Origin: Cyclobacteriaceae bacterium
Lineage (GTDB): Bacteria; Bacteroidota; Bacteroidia; Cytophagales; Cyclobacteriaceae
Direction: 5' to 3'
Assembly: GCA_958296015.1 (NCBI GenBank)
Contig: CATQIH010000020.1
Location: 1 to 64,000, forward strand
Length of the DNA: 64,000 nt
Numbering within the stretch: the stretch's first letter is position 1; the number at the start of each line of letters is the position of its first letter. Positions 43,901 to 54,170 of the stretch are shown here, one piece after another. Under the pieces are notes generated by a model. It ran no database searches, had not been told where the DNA came from, and saw only the letters and a list, made by a program, of their open reading frames with translations. A program made the translations under genes and the position numbers.

Positions 43901-45934
43901 ATGCTATTATTCGAACTGTCGTTGCCTTTCACAGAACCAGTACTGGTGTTTGCGGTGGTGTTGTTTATTATCCTGCTTGCCCCTATTTTACTCAACAAAA
44001 TAAAGATCCCCAGCATCATCGGGCTAATCGTAGCCGGTGTAGTGGTTGGTCCTAATGGCTTTAATGTACTACAAAGAGGAGAATCTATAGAGTTGTTTGG
44101 CACCGTCGGGCTATTATATATCATGTTCTTGGTAGGACTGGAACTGGACATCAACGAGTTTAAGAAGAACAAGTTCAAGAGCTTTTTCTATGGGATCAGT
44201 GTGTTTATCATTCCTTTGGCAATAGGCATACCGGTGTGCTATTACTTTCTGCACCTGGAACTTATAGCCTCTATCCTGACTGCCAGCATGTTTGCCACTT
44301 ATACCTTGATTGCCTACCCGTTGGCAAGCCGACTGGGCATTACTAAAAACGAAGCCGTCACCATTGTGGTAGGCGGTATTATGGTTACCGATACACTGGT
44401 GCTGCTGCTGCTGGCCGTGATCACCGGTTCGGAAAGTGGCGGCCTGAATCCCCAATACTGGATCAGGCTGGTGAGCTCTATTGCTGTCTTTGCCTTTGTA
44501 GTCTTCTGGGGGTTTCCGAAAGTTGGGCGATGGTTTTTTAAGAATATTGAAGGTGAAAATACCTCTCGCTATATCTTTGTGCTGGCTATGGTGTTTCTGG
44601 CTTCCTTTCTGGCTGAATTGGCAGGTATGGAAGCTATTATCGGTGCCTTTACTGCGGGACTGGCATTAGGCCGACTTATCCCGCACACTTCTCCTTTGAT
44701 GAACCGGATTGAATTTGTCGGCAATGCCTTATTCATTCCCTTCTTCCTGATTAGTGTAGGGATGCTGGTAGACCTGAGCGTACTGTTTGGTGGCCCGGAA
44801 GCACTTATTGTAGCAGCCACCCTTACGCCTGTGGCACTGGCAGGTAAATGGATTACCGCAACGCTTACGCAGAAAGTGTTTGGCTACTCCGCTTTGCAGC
44901 GCAACGTCATTTTTGGCCTGAGCAGTGCACATGCGGCAGCTACCCTGGCGGTGATATTGGTAGGCTTCCAGATGCAATTGGTGGATGAGAATGTATTGAA
45001 CGGGGCAATTATTCTGATCTTCGTTACCTGCCTGGTGTCTTCTTTCGTCACAGAAAACGCTGGCAGAAAGCTGGCTATCATCGAGAGCAACACCAAACTG
45101 AGCGATTCAGATGTGAACGAAAAGATACTGGTGCCTATCTCCAATCCTGCTACCATAGAGTATCTGGTAGACTTGGCATTGATACTAAAATCTACAGACA
45201 CCAGTCACCCCATCTATCCGCTCACAGTGGTGCGAGACGATGATGCCGCCACCGAAAAGGTGCTGGTAGGTAACAAAATGCTGGAAAAAGCGACTATTCA
45301 TGCGTCGGCTTCTGAAAATACGGTGCAGGTGCTCACCCGCGTTGACCTGAACCCAGCCAGTGGCATCATCAGAACCATCAAAGAGCTGACAATTACCGAT
45401 GTGGTGATTGGCTGGAACGAGAAAGTAAGGACATCCAACAAAATTTTTGGCACTACCCTGGATAGCATTCTGGAAAATACCCATCAGATGATATGGGTAT
45501 GCAAGCTTATTCAACCTATTAATACTTTTGTAAACCTGATGGTTGTATTGCCGCCTAATATGGAAATAGAACCTGGTTTCTATCACTTTGTAAGCCAGAT
45601 CAAAAGGTTATCGCAACAGGCAGGTGCCACGCTGAATTTCTATTGTACTTCCAGAACAATTCCTGTCTTAGATAAGCATATGTCTGAAGTGAAACCTGCC
45701 ATTGAAGCAGCATATCATGAGTTTGATAACTGGGAAGACTTTCTGGTACTGGCCCGGGAGACCAGTGCCGACGACCTGATCATCATCGGAGGTGCCCGAA
45801 AAAGAACAGTATCGCATGATAGCAATTTGGACAAAGTACCTTCCAAACTCTCAAGATATTTTGCAGCTTATAGCTTCATCGTAGCATATCCTACCCAAAA
45901 CCCTGCTGAAAGCCTGGATAATATCATCCCGTAA
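43901..45934 (+). CDS. CPA2-family cation:proton antiporter with C-terminal USP-like domain
   Basis: A 677-residue protein. Residues 1-390 form about 12 membrane helices of the CPA2/Kef type (NKIKIPSIIGLIVAGVVVGP, LLYIMFLVGLELD, AFTAGLALG). Residues about 410-660 are soluble and resemble tandem universal-stress-protein domains (DDLIIIGGARKRTVSHDSNL). The fusion is known in Bacteroidota Na+/H+ or K+/H+ antiporters. A -7 box TATTTTTG at 43808-43815 lies in the 189-nt divergent gap to glpK. Ion specificity cannot be read from the sequence. Confidence 0.9.
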   Translation: MLLFELSLPFTEPVLVFAVVLFIILLAPILLNKIKIPSIIGLIVAGVVVGPNGFNVLQRGESIELFGTVGLLYIMFLVGLELDINEFKKNKFKSFFYGISVFIIPLAIGIPVCYYFLHLELIASILTASMFATYTLIAYPLASRLGITKNEAVTIVVGGIMVTDTLVLLLLAVITGSESGGLNPQYWIRLVSSIAVFAFVVFWGFPKVGRWFFKNIEGENTSRYIFVLAMVFLASFLAELAGMEAIIGAFTAGLALGRLIPHTSPLMNRIEFVGNALFIPFFLISVGMLVDLSVLFGGPEALIVAATLTPVALAGKWITATLTQKVFGYSALQRNVIFGLSSAHAAATLAVILVGFQMQLVDENVLNGAIILIFVTCLVSSFVTENAGRKLAIIESNTKLSDSDVNEKILVPISNPATIEYLVDLALILKSTDTSHPIYPLTVVRDDDAATEKVLVGNKMLEKATIHASASENTVQVLTRVDLNPASGIIRTIKELTITDVVIGWNEKVRTSNKIFGTTLDSILENTHQMIWVCKLIQPINTFVNLMVVLPPNMEIEPGFYHFVSQIKRLSQQAGATLNFYCTSRTIPVLDKHMSEVKPAIEAAYHEFDNWEDFLVLARETSADDLIIIGGARKRTVSHDSNLDKVPSKLSRYFAAYSFIVAYPTQNPAESLDNIIP

Positions 45935-45961
45935 GATGATGGCGGCATTTATGACATCTCT

Positions 45962-47209
45962 TCAACTTCTGATAGCCTCTACCGGATCAAGGCGGGAGGC
46001 TGTTATTGCCGGCAGCACGCCGGATATGATACCGATGATCCCTGACACGAAGATGCCTAACACGACATTCCTGACAGTGAGCGACAAAACCAAGCTGCCT
46101 AATGGGATGAAGGTAGTTAAATACACCAAAACAAGGCCGGCCAGCCCACCAATCAGGCTAAGAAAAACGGCTTCAAATAGGAATTGCAGCAAAATAAAAT
46201 AGTTTTTTGCTCCCAGCGACTTCTGAATACCAATGATACTGGTTCTTTCTTTGACAGATACAAACATGATATTGGCAATACCAAATCCGCCCACCAGGAT
46301 TGAAAAGCTGCCAATAACGCCTCCGGCCAGTCCAATGATGTTGAACAGGTTGCCGAGCATGTCAGCAAAAGCTTCCGAACGGTTGACAGCAAAATTTTCT
46401 TCCTGTTTTGGACGTAGCCCCCTGCGGCTGCGCATCAATCCTGTCACTTCCCCTTCCAGCCGGGAGGCACTCGGGTCGTCGGGCATTGCTTTCAGGGCAA
46501 TGGTAGAGCCGATGCCGCTCTGGCTATTGCTGGTATAAAGTTTTAAGAAGCTTCTGTAAGGAATAAGACATACTTTATCCAGACTGGCATCACCCACAAA
46601 GCTTTCTCCCTGTTCTTCCATCACACCAATGACAGTAAACTTGAGTCCTTTTATCTTGATTTCTTTGCCGATCGGGTTGATATTGGGGAAGAGTGATTCT
46701 TTGATTTCATAGCCAATGATGGCTATATTACGGGCCATACCCATTTCCTGCACTGAAAAGTAGCGTCCGGTCTCTACGGGCACGTCAAACACTTCGTTGT
46801 ACTCATAAGAAACGCCTGTGAGGGCCACATTGCTGGTGCTGCTGTTGTCATATTGTAATAGCACACTATTGACTTTGGCAAAAATGCTTAGTGCCTCTGC
46901 CTGGCTTACATTTTCTGCCAGAAATTCAAACTCGTTTTCTGTGGGGTAAGGACGTTTGTAATATTTCCACCACGGATAATCATCTTGAAATAACCACGGC
47001 CATTTCTCTACCCGGATCACCTGATCTCCCAGAAAAGAAAAGCTTTCCTTGATGCTTCTCTCCAGTGAGTCTACAATGGTAAATACTGTAATGATGGCAA
47101 AAATACCGATGGTTACGCCCAGCAACGACAAGGTGGTTCTCAGTAGGTTTGACCGCAATGCATTCCAGGCAAAGACGAAACTTTCGGCAACTAATTTTAA
47201 AACGATCAT
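45962..47209 (-). CDS. MacB-type ABC transporter permease (FtsX domain)
   Basis: A 415-residue permease. One helix lies at about 20-42 (NLLRTTLSLLGVTIGIFAII), then a periplasmic MacB-PCD-like domain of about 220 residues, then three C-terminal helices of the FtsX type (GVIGSFSILVGGFGIANIMF and following). The start at ATG 47209 was chosen over an ATG 32 codons earlier because it starts the family consensus. The end ASRLDPVEAIR is typical of MacB permeases. The matching ATPase is not adjacent, so it is encoded elsewhere. Confidence 0.92.
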   Translation of the reverse strand: MIVLKLVAESFVFAWNALRSNLLRTTLSLLGVTIGIFAIITVFTIVDSLERSIKESFSFLGDQVIRVEKWPWLFQDDYPWWKYYKRPYPTENEFEFLAENVSQAEALSIFAKVNSVLLQYDNSSTSNVALTGVSYEYNEVFDVPVETGRYFSVQEMGMARNIAIIGYEIKESLFPNINPIGKEIKIKGLKFTVIGVMEEQGESFVGDASLDKVCLIPYRSFLKLYTSNSQSGIGSTIALKAMPDDPSASRLEGEVTGLMRSRRGLRPKQEENFAVNRSEAFADMLGNLFNIIGLAGGVIGSFSILVGGFGIANIMFVSVKERTSIIGIQKSLGAKNYFILLQFLFEAVFLSLIGGLAGLVLVYLTTFIPLGSLVLSLTVRNVVLGIFVSGIIGIISGVLPAITASRLDPVEAIRS

Positions 47210-47292
47210 GTTGTGTAATGTCAATAAATCTGTCAACCAGTTTTGTTTGAATATAAACAAAAAAACAACGGTTCGCAGCGGGATTGTTCTCT

Positions 47293-47318
47293 GATTTGGA
47301 AACAAATCCTTAAATTTG
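47293..47318 (+). promoter_or_regulatory. Palindrome and candidate -7 box upstream of queA
   Basis: GATTTG-GAAA-CAAATC (47293-47308) is a perfect palindrome with a GAAA tetraloop. The -7 match TAAATTTG follows at 47311-47318, 63 nt before queA. The palindrome could be an operator, or the 5' stem of a leader if transcription starts upstream of it. Weak evidence. Confidence 0.35.
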
Positions 47319-47380
47319 TAATTCCCTAAAGAAAAACAAGCCTATCTTTATTGGTTGAATTTGTTCCTTAAAATATACTT

Positions 47381-48427
47381 ATGAAATTATCTTCGTTTAA
47401 GTTTGATCTACCCAGTAATCTTATCGCTCAGCATCCTTCTGAAAATCGTGACGAATCCAGACTAATGGTTATTCACAAAGATACAGGAAAGATTGAACAT
47501 AAAGTCTTCAAAGACATTATTGACTATTTCGACGAAGGTGATGTTTTAGTAATTAATAATACAAAAGTATTTCCAGCACGCTTATATGGCAATAAAGAAA
47601 AGACAGGAGCCAAGATTGAGGTTTTTCTTTTGAGAGAACTCAACAAAGACATGTATCTGTGGGATGTGTTGGTAGACCCTGCCCGTAAGATCAGGGTGGG
47701 TAACAAGCTTTACTTTGGTGAGGGCGAACTGGTAGCCGAAGTGATAGACAATACCACTTCCCGCGGAAGGACAATTCGCTTTCTGTATGATGGCGGCAAC
47801 GAAGAGTTTTATAAAATGGTAGATGCTCTTGGTGAAACCCCATTGCCCAAGTATATCAAACGAAAGGTAGAGCCTACCGACCGTGAACGCTTCCAGACTA
47901 TCTACGCTGAGCATGTAGGTGCTGTGGCGGCTCCTACAGCTGGTCTGCATTTTACCAAACAACTTATGAAACGCTTTGAGATCAAAGGCGTAGACATGAT
48001 GCCTATTACCTTGCATGTAGGGCTGGGCACCTTTCGGTCAGTCGATGTAGAAGACCTGACCAAACATAAAATGGATTCGGAAAACTTTTGGATCAATGAG
48101 CAAACGGAGGTGAAGGTGAATACGGCACTGGATAATAAAAAAAGAGTGTGCTCTATTGGCACTACTTCTATGCGTGCGCTCGAGTCTTCGGTTTCTGCGG
48201 GTGGTCGCCTGAAGGCAAACAGTGGCTGGACAGACAAATTTATCTTTCCACCTTATGAATTCAAAATCTGCAATGCGCTCGTCACCAACTTCCATTTGCC
48301 CCAGTCTACGCTGATGATGATGGCCTGTGCCTTTGGCGGATTCGACCTGATGATGCATGCCTACGAAGTTGCCATAAAAGAAAAATACCATTTCTTCACC
48401 TATGGTGACGCTATGCTGATCATCTGA
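47381..48427 (+). CDS. queA: tRNA preQ1(34) S-adenosylmethionine ribosyltransferase-isomerase
   Basis: A 348-residue QueA that transfers ribose from SAM to preQ1 in tRNA to give epoxyqueuosine. Diagnostic segments are [12 protein letters not shown] at the start, [30 protein letters not shown] and [13 protein letters not shown], and the end HEVA-like [19 protein letters not shown]. The length fits the family. It is followed after 2 nt by ispD, so the two are co-transcribed. Confidence 0.97.
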   Translation: MKLSSFKFDLPSNLIAQHPSENRDESRLMVIHKDTGKIEHKVFKDIIDYFDEGDVLVINNTKVFPARLYGNKEKTGAKIEVFLLRELNKDMYLWDVLVDPARKIRVGNKLYFGEGELVAEVIDNTTSRGRTIRFLYDGGNEEFYKMVDALGETPLPKYIKRKVEPTDRERFQTIYAEHVGAVAAPTAGLHFTKQLMKRFEIKGVDMMPITLHVGLGTFRSVDVEDLTKHKMDSENFWINEQTEVKVNTALDNKKRVCSIGTTSMRALESSVSAGGRLKANSGWTDKFIFPPYEFKICNALVTNFHLPQSTLMMMACAFGGFDLMMHAYEVAIKEKYHFFTYGDAMLII

Positions 48428-48429
48428 TC

Positions 48430-49140
48430 ATGATGGAAGATCATCTATATGCATTGATTGTGGCAGGAGGTAGCGGCACCCGGATGGGCAGTGCTATTCC
48501 CAAGCAGTTTTTAATGCTGAAGCAAAAGCCTGTGCTTATGCATACCATAGAGGCTTTTCACCGCTATTCTTCTACTCTCCGGATTGTCCTTGTGCTTCCT
48601 GCTCCACAAATGGATTGCTGGCAACAGTTATGTATTACACATAGTTTTGCTATTCCACATCAGGTAGTGGCCGGTGGCAGTAGCCGCACCGCTTCTGTAC
48701 GTAGTGGACTGGATGTTATTACCTCGGAAGGGCTTGTGGCTATTCACGATGGGGTAAGACCACTGGTATCGCAGGAGATGATTGACAAGAGTTTTCGCGT
48801 AGCAAAAGAGAAAGGCAGCGGCGTAGTAGCGATGCCGCTGAAGGATTCTGTCAGACGTGTACTTGCAAACGGAGAAAGTGTAGCTGAGAACAGGGAGGTA
48901 TTGAGGATAATCCAAACGCCGCAGACATTTCAACTCAAACTTATCAAAAAAGCATACGCTGAAATAGCAAAGGATAAGGTATTGTCTGACGACGCAAGTG
49001 TAGCAGAGGAAAGCGGGTACAAGATCAATCTGGTGACGGGAGATTATAGAAATATCAAGATTACAACGATAGAAGATTTGAGCATAGCAGAGGCCCTGCT
49101 AGGCAAAGCCTCTGACAACAATAGTGAATTACATTGCTGA
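48430..49140 (+). CDS. ispD: 2-C-methyl-D-erythritol 4-phosphate cytidylyltransferase
   Basis: A 236-residue IspD, third step of the non-mevalonate isoprenoid pathway (CTP + MEP to CDP-ME). The CTP-binding loop is VAGGSGTRMGSAIPKQF near residue 12. VAIHDGVRPLVS and IQTPQTFQLKLI are typical later motifs, and TDDASVAEESG is represented by SDDASVAEESG. It is 2 nt downstream of queA. It indicates use of the MEP route for isoprenoids. Confidence 0.96.
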   Translation: MMEDHLYALIVAGGSGTRMGSAIPKQFLMLKQKPVLMHTIEAFHRYSSTLRIVLVLPAPQMDCWQQLCITHSFAIPHQVVAGGSSRTASVRSGLDVITSEGLVAIHDGVRPLVSQEMIDKSFRVAKEKGSGVVAMPLKDSVRRVLANGESVAENREVLRIIQTPQTFQLKLIKKAYAEIAKDKVLSDDASVAEESGYKINLVTGDYRNIKITTIEDLSIAEALLGKASDNNSELHC

Positions 49141-49141
49141 A

Positions 49142-49363
49142 TTAATACTCATCTTCATTAAAAAAGAAGTCTTCTTTGGTAGGATAATCCGGCCATATCT
49201 CTTCGATATTTTCATATGGTTGTCCATCGTCTTCGAGTTCCTGTAAATTTTCCACTACCTCAAGAGGCGCACCCGAGCGAATAGAGAAATCTATTAATTC
49301 ATCTTTGGTAGCTGGCCATGGTGCATCCTCAAGATAAGAAGCTAATTCTAGTGTCCAATACAT
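49142..49363 (-). CDS. DUF2795 small acidic protein
   Basis: A 73-residue, very acidic protein highly conserved in Bacteroidota. The conserved core includes YWTLELASYLEDAPWPATKD, GAPLEVVENLQELED and IWPDYPTKEDFFFNEDEY. The function is not established. Convergent with ispD with only 1 nt between the stops. The region 49364-49560 upstream is AT-rich and holds no other gene. Confidence 0.9.
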   Translation of the reverse strand: MYWTLELASYLEDAPWPATKDELIDFSIRSGAPLEVVENLQELEDDGQPYENIEEIWPDYPTKEDFFFNEDEY

Positions 49364-49560
49364 AATCCTTAACTTTTAAACATGATTAAAATGGTGAATA
49401 CTATTAAAAGGATTAACGGTTCCTTCCTATAAAACATATTTTTAGTCAGCGGCAAATTTCCTACCACTTTTTAAGCACGAGTTTTACGGTACCTTTTTAC
49501 ATTTGTTAAGTGTAGAATAATACCCTTTTCAAAAAAGTTCAAAAAACTTCTTAGATTTTT

Positions 49561-51045
49561 TCAAAGCCCATTGAGATGTTCCTGAAGCTCGTGCATCAGC
49601 TTTTTCTTAACAATAATCTTTCTTTTCTGAATACGAAGCTTGTTCTCCGCCTGTCGGGCATCCATTTGGTTATAGCCATAGGAAGTTTGGCTGTTTTCCT
49701 GGGCAAGTTCTACATCTTTTTCGTCTCTTGCGATCAGGTTTTGCAAAAGATTTATTTTCTTCAAAACTCTTTCTCTCTCACTAATTGTGTCGTAGTCAGG
49801 ATTTTTAGAATAAGCCAATCTGTTAAGAAAGCTTTTTTCACTGGCCATTTCGCAAGCCTGGTTAAACTCCTCGTTCAGCGTATAAGATTGATCTCTGGCA
49901 ACCATGCCGGAATCTTTCCAGGCAAGGCGAAGCCTTTTAATATCTTCCACTGGGTTCTCCTTGTTTTCTAACCGGCGCGCCTGTGCTATCAAATCCTGCT
50001 TTTTAGACAGTGCTTCTTCCGGACTAAGGTTTGATTCAGGACGGTCTGGCCTGTGGTTGAAATCTGAACCCGAGTTTCTGGAAGAGTAGCCTGAACCCTG
50101 TGAATAACCACCCTCCGAGCGCGAAGGTCCAAACCGGCCCTCTCTAGGCGTAAAACCTCTGGACTGATTTTCCCGGGGTGGATATCCCCCGGATGGATAT
50201 CCCCCGGATGGATATCCCCCGGATGGATATCCCCCAGATGAGTAACCTTCGGAAGAACCGCTGCCATAGGGCCTGTGTGGCTGGCTGGGCTTGAATATTT
50301 GCCCTACCGTTTGCCTGAACTCTCTGAAAAGCTCATTGTAGCGGATAGAAGGAATCTTGCCTATTTCTTTCCATTCTGCCTGGAGTGCTTTGGCTTTTTC
50401 CATAGCATCGTAGCGGTCTTCCGACCTCTGAAGCCTTCTGGCTGCAAAGATCAAACCTCTGTAACGATAAACCCTGTCTCTGACCAATTGCTTTCGGTCG
50501 TTGAAGAACGCTTTCTTTTTCTGATAAAAATTATCCAGGATTTCCTGAAAGCGTTGCTCTACTTCCTCCTGGTACTCTGTATCAACAGCACCCGTCTTGA
50601 TCCATTTATTTTTGATCTCTATTAGCTGGTCTGTTGCTTCTTTCCAATCGGTTGAGTATTCGTAAGGCTCTGCATCGGCAATCAACGCTCTTTTGATCTC
50701 AAGATTTTTGACTCTGTTTTTAGCGATAATATCACGAAGTCCTTCCTCCATAGCGTCAAGGCGCGTAAACAGGCTCACATAGTCGCCGAGTGCATCAAAA
50801 TTAGCAAGGTGCTCACGCATATGGATCAACTTCATCAGGTAGGAACCCTTGTTTTCAGATTCTTCTACCGACTGCTCCAAAACGCTTACTTTGTTTTCTG
50901 CCATAGTAAAGCGATCTTCGAAATACTTAATCGTAGATGCTTCGCTTTCACGTACTTCGCCTATCTCTCTTTCCGGAAAGTCAAGGAAAGCATTTCTAAA
51001 AATTTTGCCTTCTCTAATGAAGCCATATGGGTGATTTTGCTCCAA
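49561..51045 (-). CDS. DUF349 protein with GGYPS repeat linker
   Basis: A 494-residue cytoplasmic protein with several DUF349 helical repeats: W-rich segments such as DWKEATDQLIEIKNKWIKTG (about 138-157), AEWKEIGKIPSIRYNELFRE (about 228-247) and RLAWKDSGMVARDQSY (about 375-390). Between the second and third repeat is a Gly/Ser/Pro/Tyr-rich linker (about 263-335). The end is a coiled coil (NKLRIQKRKIIVKKKLMHEL). DUF349 proteins are conserved in Bacteroidota but poorly understood. Confidence 0.85.
   Translation of the reverse strand: MEQNHPYGFIREGKIFRNAFLDFPEREIGEVRESEASTIKYFEDRFTMAENKVSVLEQSVEESENKGSYLMKLIHMREHLANFDALGDYVSLFTRLDAMEEGLRDIIAKNRVKNLEIKRALIADAEPYEYSTDWKEATDQLIEIKNKWIKTGAVDTEYQEEVEQRFQEILDNFYQKKKAFFNDRKQLVRDRVYRYRGLIFAARRLQRSEDRYDAMEKAKALQAEWKEIGKIPSIRYNELFREFRQTVGQIFKPSQPHRPYGSGSSEGYSSGGYPSGGYPSGGYPSGGYPPRENQSRGFTPREGRFGPSRSEGGYSQGSGYSSRNSGSDFNHRPDRPESNLSPEEALSKKQDLIAQARRLENKENPVEDIKRLRLAWKDSGMVARDQSYTLNEEFNQACEMASEKSFLNRLAYSKNPDYDTISERERVLKKINLLQNLIARDEKDVELAQENSQTSYGYNQMDARQAENKLRIQKRKIIVKKKLMHELQEHLNGL
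50176..50235 (-). repeat. 15-nt tandem repeat coding GGYPS
   Basis: Three identical units GGATGGATATCCCCC (plus-strand sense) at 50191-50205, 50206-50220 and 50221-50235, with a near-identical fourth at 50176-50190. On the coding minus strand they give GGYPS repeats. Like the VDTAA repeat at 36612-36671 they are perfect at DNA level and in phase with the frame. Confidence 0.9.
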
Positions 51046-51276
51046 AGCTTTTAATGGTTAGTTTAGGGTTGAAAAAAGATTTTACTATAGCAACTACATA
51101 TTGTCTTCGCAATAGCCGTATACGATAATAAATAAATTTTAGACATCGCGCAAAAATATTTTTAAATTATAATTTTGTATTTGTTTTTGGATAAATTTTC
51201 CTTTGAAATCCGCCTTTTTTTTATGCTATTCGCAATTATCTCTCCATAAATGGTCTTATTTAAATTATAAAAGAAT

Positions 51277-52956
51277 ATGAGTAATGAAAAAATAATCTTT
51301 TCTATGTCAGGTGTAGGTAAGATTTTTCCACCTAAAAAACAAGTGTTAAAGAACATCTATCTCTCTTTCTTCTACGGAGCTAAGATAGGAGTGTTGGGCC
51401 TGAATGGTTCCGGCAAGTCTTCTTTGCTGCGTATCATCGCTGGTGTCGACAAAGATTACCTAGGCGAAGTGGTCTTCTCTGCCGGCTATTCCGTAGGATT
51501 GCTCGAGCAGGAACCGCAGCTTAATCCTGAAAAAACTGTACGGGAAGTAGTAGAAGAAGGCGTAAGTGAAGTGGTAAATATGCTGAAAGAGTTTGAAGAG
51601 ATCAACTTGAAATTTGGTGAACCCGAAGTACTAGACAACCCGGATGCGATGGAAAAGCTGATCGAGCGGCAGGGCAAAGTACAGGAAGAACTCGATCGGC
51701 TGAATGCCTGGGAGCTGGATACCCGGCTGGAAAAAGCCATGGATGCACTACGTACGCCACCTGCCGATGCGGTCATCGGAAACCTATCGGGTGGTGAGAA
51801 ACGCCGTGTGGCACTGTGCAGGCTGTTGCTTCAGGAGCCCGATATATTGCTGCTCGATGAGCCTACCAACCACCTGGATGCTGAATCAGTACAATGGCTG
51901 GAGCAACACTTACAGCAATACAAGGGCACCGTCATTGCCGTCACCCACGACCGCTACTTCCTGGATAATGTGGCCGGCTGGATACTGGAACTCGATAGAG
52001 GCGAAGGCATTCCCTGGAAAGGCAACTACTCTTCATGGCTGGAACAAAAGCAGAAACGCCTGTCGGAAGAAGAGAAGTCAGAATCTAAACGACAAAAGAC
52101 GCTACAGCGTGAGCTTGAATGGATTCGGATGACACCCAAGGGCAGGCAGGCCAAAGCCAAAGCCAGGATCAGCGCCTATGATAAGATGCTGAGCGAAGAA
52201 GGTAAAGAAAAAGAAGCCAAACTGGAATTATATATCCCACCCGGACCTCGCCTGGGTACCAAAGTGATAGAAGTAGAAGGCGTATCCAAAGCCTATGGTG
52301 ATAAGCTATTGTTTGAGAACCTAAGCTTCAACCTGCCACAAGGTGGGATAGTTGGTGTGATCGGGCCAAACGGTGCAGGCAAAACCACACTTTTTGATCT
52401 GATTACCCACCGGGAGGAACCTGACAAAGGCACCATTGATGTAGGTCCAACCGTAGAGGTGGCCTACGTAGACCAGGAACACGAACAGCTTGAACCTGAT
52501 AAGTCGGTTTGGGAAGTGATTTCTGAAGGGAACGAAATGATTGAGATGGGAGGCAAGCAGGTCAATTCACGGGCTTATGTGAGCAAATTTAACTTCAACG
52601 GGGCCGACCAGGAGAAAAAAGCAGGCAAGCTGTCAGGAGGTGAAAGGAACCGGGTACATCTGGCCATGATGCTGAAAAAGGGGGCCAACTTGCTACTGCT
52701 CGATGAGCCTACCAACGACCTGGACGTAAATACGCTAAGAGCACTAGAAGAAGGGCTGGAAAACTTTGCAGGCTGCGCCGTAGTCATTAGCCACGACCGC
52801 TGGTTTCTGGACAGGATAGCCACCCATATCCTAGCCTTTGAGGGCGACTCTCAGGTGTACTGGTTTGAAGGTAACTTCACAGATTATGAAGAGAATAAAA
52901 GAAAACGCATGGGCGATAGCGAACCCAAAAGGATTCGCTATAAGAAGATGGCATAA
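51277..52956 (+). CDS. ettA: ABC-F ATPase, EttA-type translational factor
   Basis: A 559-residue protein with two ATP-binding domains and no membrane part. First domain: Walker A GLNGSGKSSLLRI, signature NLSGGEKRRVALC, Walker B LLLDEPTNHLD. Linker about 240-330 is charged and helical (P-site tRNA interaction motif). Second domain: GPNGAGKTTLF, KLSGGERNRVHLA, LLLDEPTNDLD. This is the energy-dependent translational throttle type. The 231-nt upstream region has TAATTTTG (51170-51177) and, on minus, TATTTTTG (51151-51158) as candidate -7 boxes for this gene and the divergent DUF349 gene. Confidence 0.95.
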   Translation: MSNEKIIFSMSGVGKIFPPKKQVLKNIYLSFFYGAKIGVLGLNGSGKSSLLRIIAGVDKDYLGEVVFSAGYSVGLLEQEPQLNPEKTVREVVEEGVSEVVNMLKEFEEINLKFGEPEVLDNPDAMEKLIERQGKVQEELDRLNAWELDTRLEKAMDALRTPPADAVIGNLSGGEKRRVALCRLLLQEPDILLLDEPTNHLDAESVQWLEQHLQQYKGTVIAVTHDRYFLDNVAGWILELDRGEGIPWKGNYSSWLEQKQKRLSEEEKSESKRQKTLQRELEWIRMTPKGRQAKAKARISAYDKMLSEEGKEKEAKLELYIPPGPRLGTKVIEVEGVSKAYGDKLLFENLSFNLPQGGIVGVIGPNGAGKTTLFDLITHREEPDKGTIDVGPTVEVAYVDQEHEQLEPDKSVWEVISEGNEMIEMGGKQVNSRAYVSKFNFNGADQEKKAGKLSGGERNRVHLAMMLKKGANLLLLDEPTNDLDVNTLRALEEGLENFAGCAVVISHDRWFLDRIATHILAFEGDSQVYWFEGNFTDYEENKRKRMGDSEPKRIRYKKMA

Positions 52957-53061
52957 ATTTATTGCCCGGCGGCAAGCATAAAGGGAACTTGTGTAATGAA
53001 AAGCAGCTTTTTTGAGTAGTATATATGATAGCAATCTGCCAAATTAGTTGAAAAGAATTAT

Positions 53062-54105
53062 ATGAAACTCCTTTTATCGCTCTTGTTTGTTGTATCTGGT
53101 TTCTTCTATGATGGTTTTGCCAATAGCTATGACAAAATAGACACTCACGCCAGAAATACGCCTGAAAAATTTACCAAAGATGTAAAAGTACTTACTCATT
53201 ACCTGATCAAACCTGCGAAGAATGATCAGGAAAAAGTGAGGAGCTTTTACATATGGCTCGCAGAAAATATCGCCTACGATGTGCAGGCTTACCGCTCTTT
53301 TGATGCAGCAAAGATAGGACAAACCAAGCCCAATGATGTATTGAGAAGAAAGAAGGCAGTTTGCCAGGGATATGCCGAGTTGTTTCAGGAAATGTGCAGG
53401 CTGGTCGGAATCAAAAGCTATGTTATTCCTGGGTATAGCAAAGGGTTTGGCTACCAGCCCGACAACAGAACGTTTACGTACGCTGACCACGCCTGGAATG
53501 CGGTGTTTCTGAATGGCGAATGGCGTTTGGTAGATGCTACCTGGGGAAGCGGTGGTGTAAACAATCAGATGAAATACGTACAGCAGTTCAATGAAAAGTA
53601 CTTTCTGACATCACCACAGGTATTTGTGCAAGATCATATGCCATTACAGCCCGCCTGGCAATTGCTTGACTGCCCTGTGAGCATGAAAGCTTTTGCAAAG
53701 GGTGATGAGGCTATCGTAGCAGCTTTGGCTGGACAAACCAAAAAATGCACAGATTATCAACAAAAGATCAGCGAAATAGAGAAACTGCCAGCCCATGAGC
53801 GGGCTTTGCTGAATGCTACAGATGCTCACGCTTTTAATCCGGCCAACCATCAGGCAATGGCCAGGGGATATATCGATTATGCAAGCTATATCATGAAAAG
53901 CATCAAGCCAGAGATGCGTAGCCTGGAAGAAATCAAAGAAGGGGCTGCCTTGCAGGAGAGTGCGCTGGTGTATCTGAAGAAGGCTAACACCTTATTAGCT
54001 AAAGTGAAAGACCATTCGGCCGACCTGGAAAAAGAGATTGTTGAAAAAAATATTCAGTTGAGTGAAAAGAATTTGGCAGGAATGAAAAAATATCTGAACA
54101 GGTAA
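53062..54105 (+). CDS. Secreted transglutaminase-like protein
   Basis: A 347-residue protein with a signal peptide (LLLSLLFVVSGFFYDGFA). The transglutaminase-like domain covers about 35-180 and has the triad C101 (RRKKAVCQGYAEL), H143 (YADHAWNAV) and D158 (LVDATWG). The C-terminal 150 residues are helical and unassigned. Such proteins in Bacteroidota may act as cysteine peptidases or amide-forming enzymes in the periplasm. Transcribed alone. Confidence 0.87.
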   Translation: MKLLLSLLFVVSGFFYDGFANSYDKIDTHARNTPEKFTKDVKVLTHYLIKPAKNDQEKVRSFYIWLAENIAYDVQAYRSFDAAKIGQTKPNDVLRRKKAVCQGYAELFQEMCRLVGIKSYVIPGYSKGFGYQPDNRTFTYADHAWNAVFLNGEWRLVDATWGSGGVNNQMKYVQQFNEKYFLTSPQVFVQDHMPLQPAWQLLDCPVSMKAFAKGDEAIVAALAGQTKKCTDYQQKISEIEKLPAHERALLNATDAHAFNPANHQAMARGYIDYASYIMKSIKPEMRSLEEIKEGAALQESALVYLKKANTLLAKVKDHSADLEKEIVEKNIQLSEKNLAGMKKYLNR

Positions 54106-54170
54106 GTTTGTAGTTTAGCGTTCACACTTCAATATTAGACGTAGCAGGCTATGAATATAGAATTATGAAC

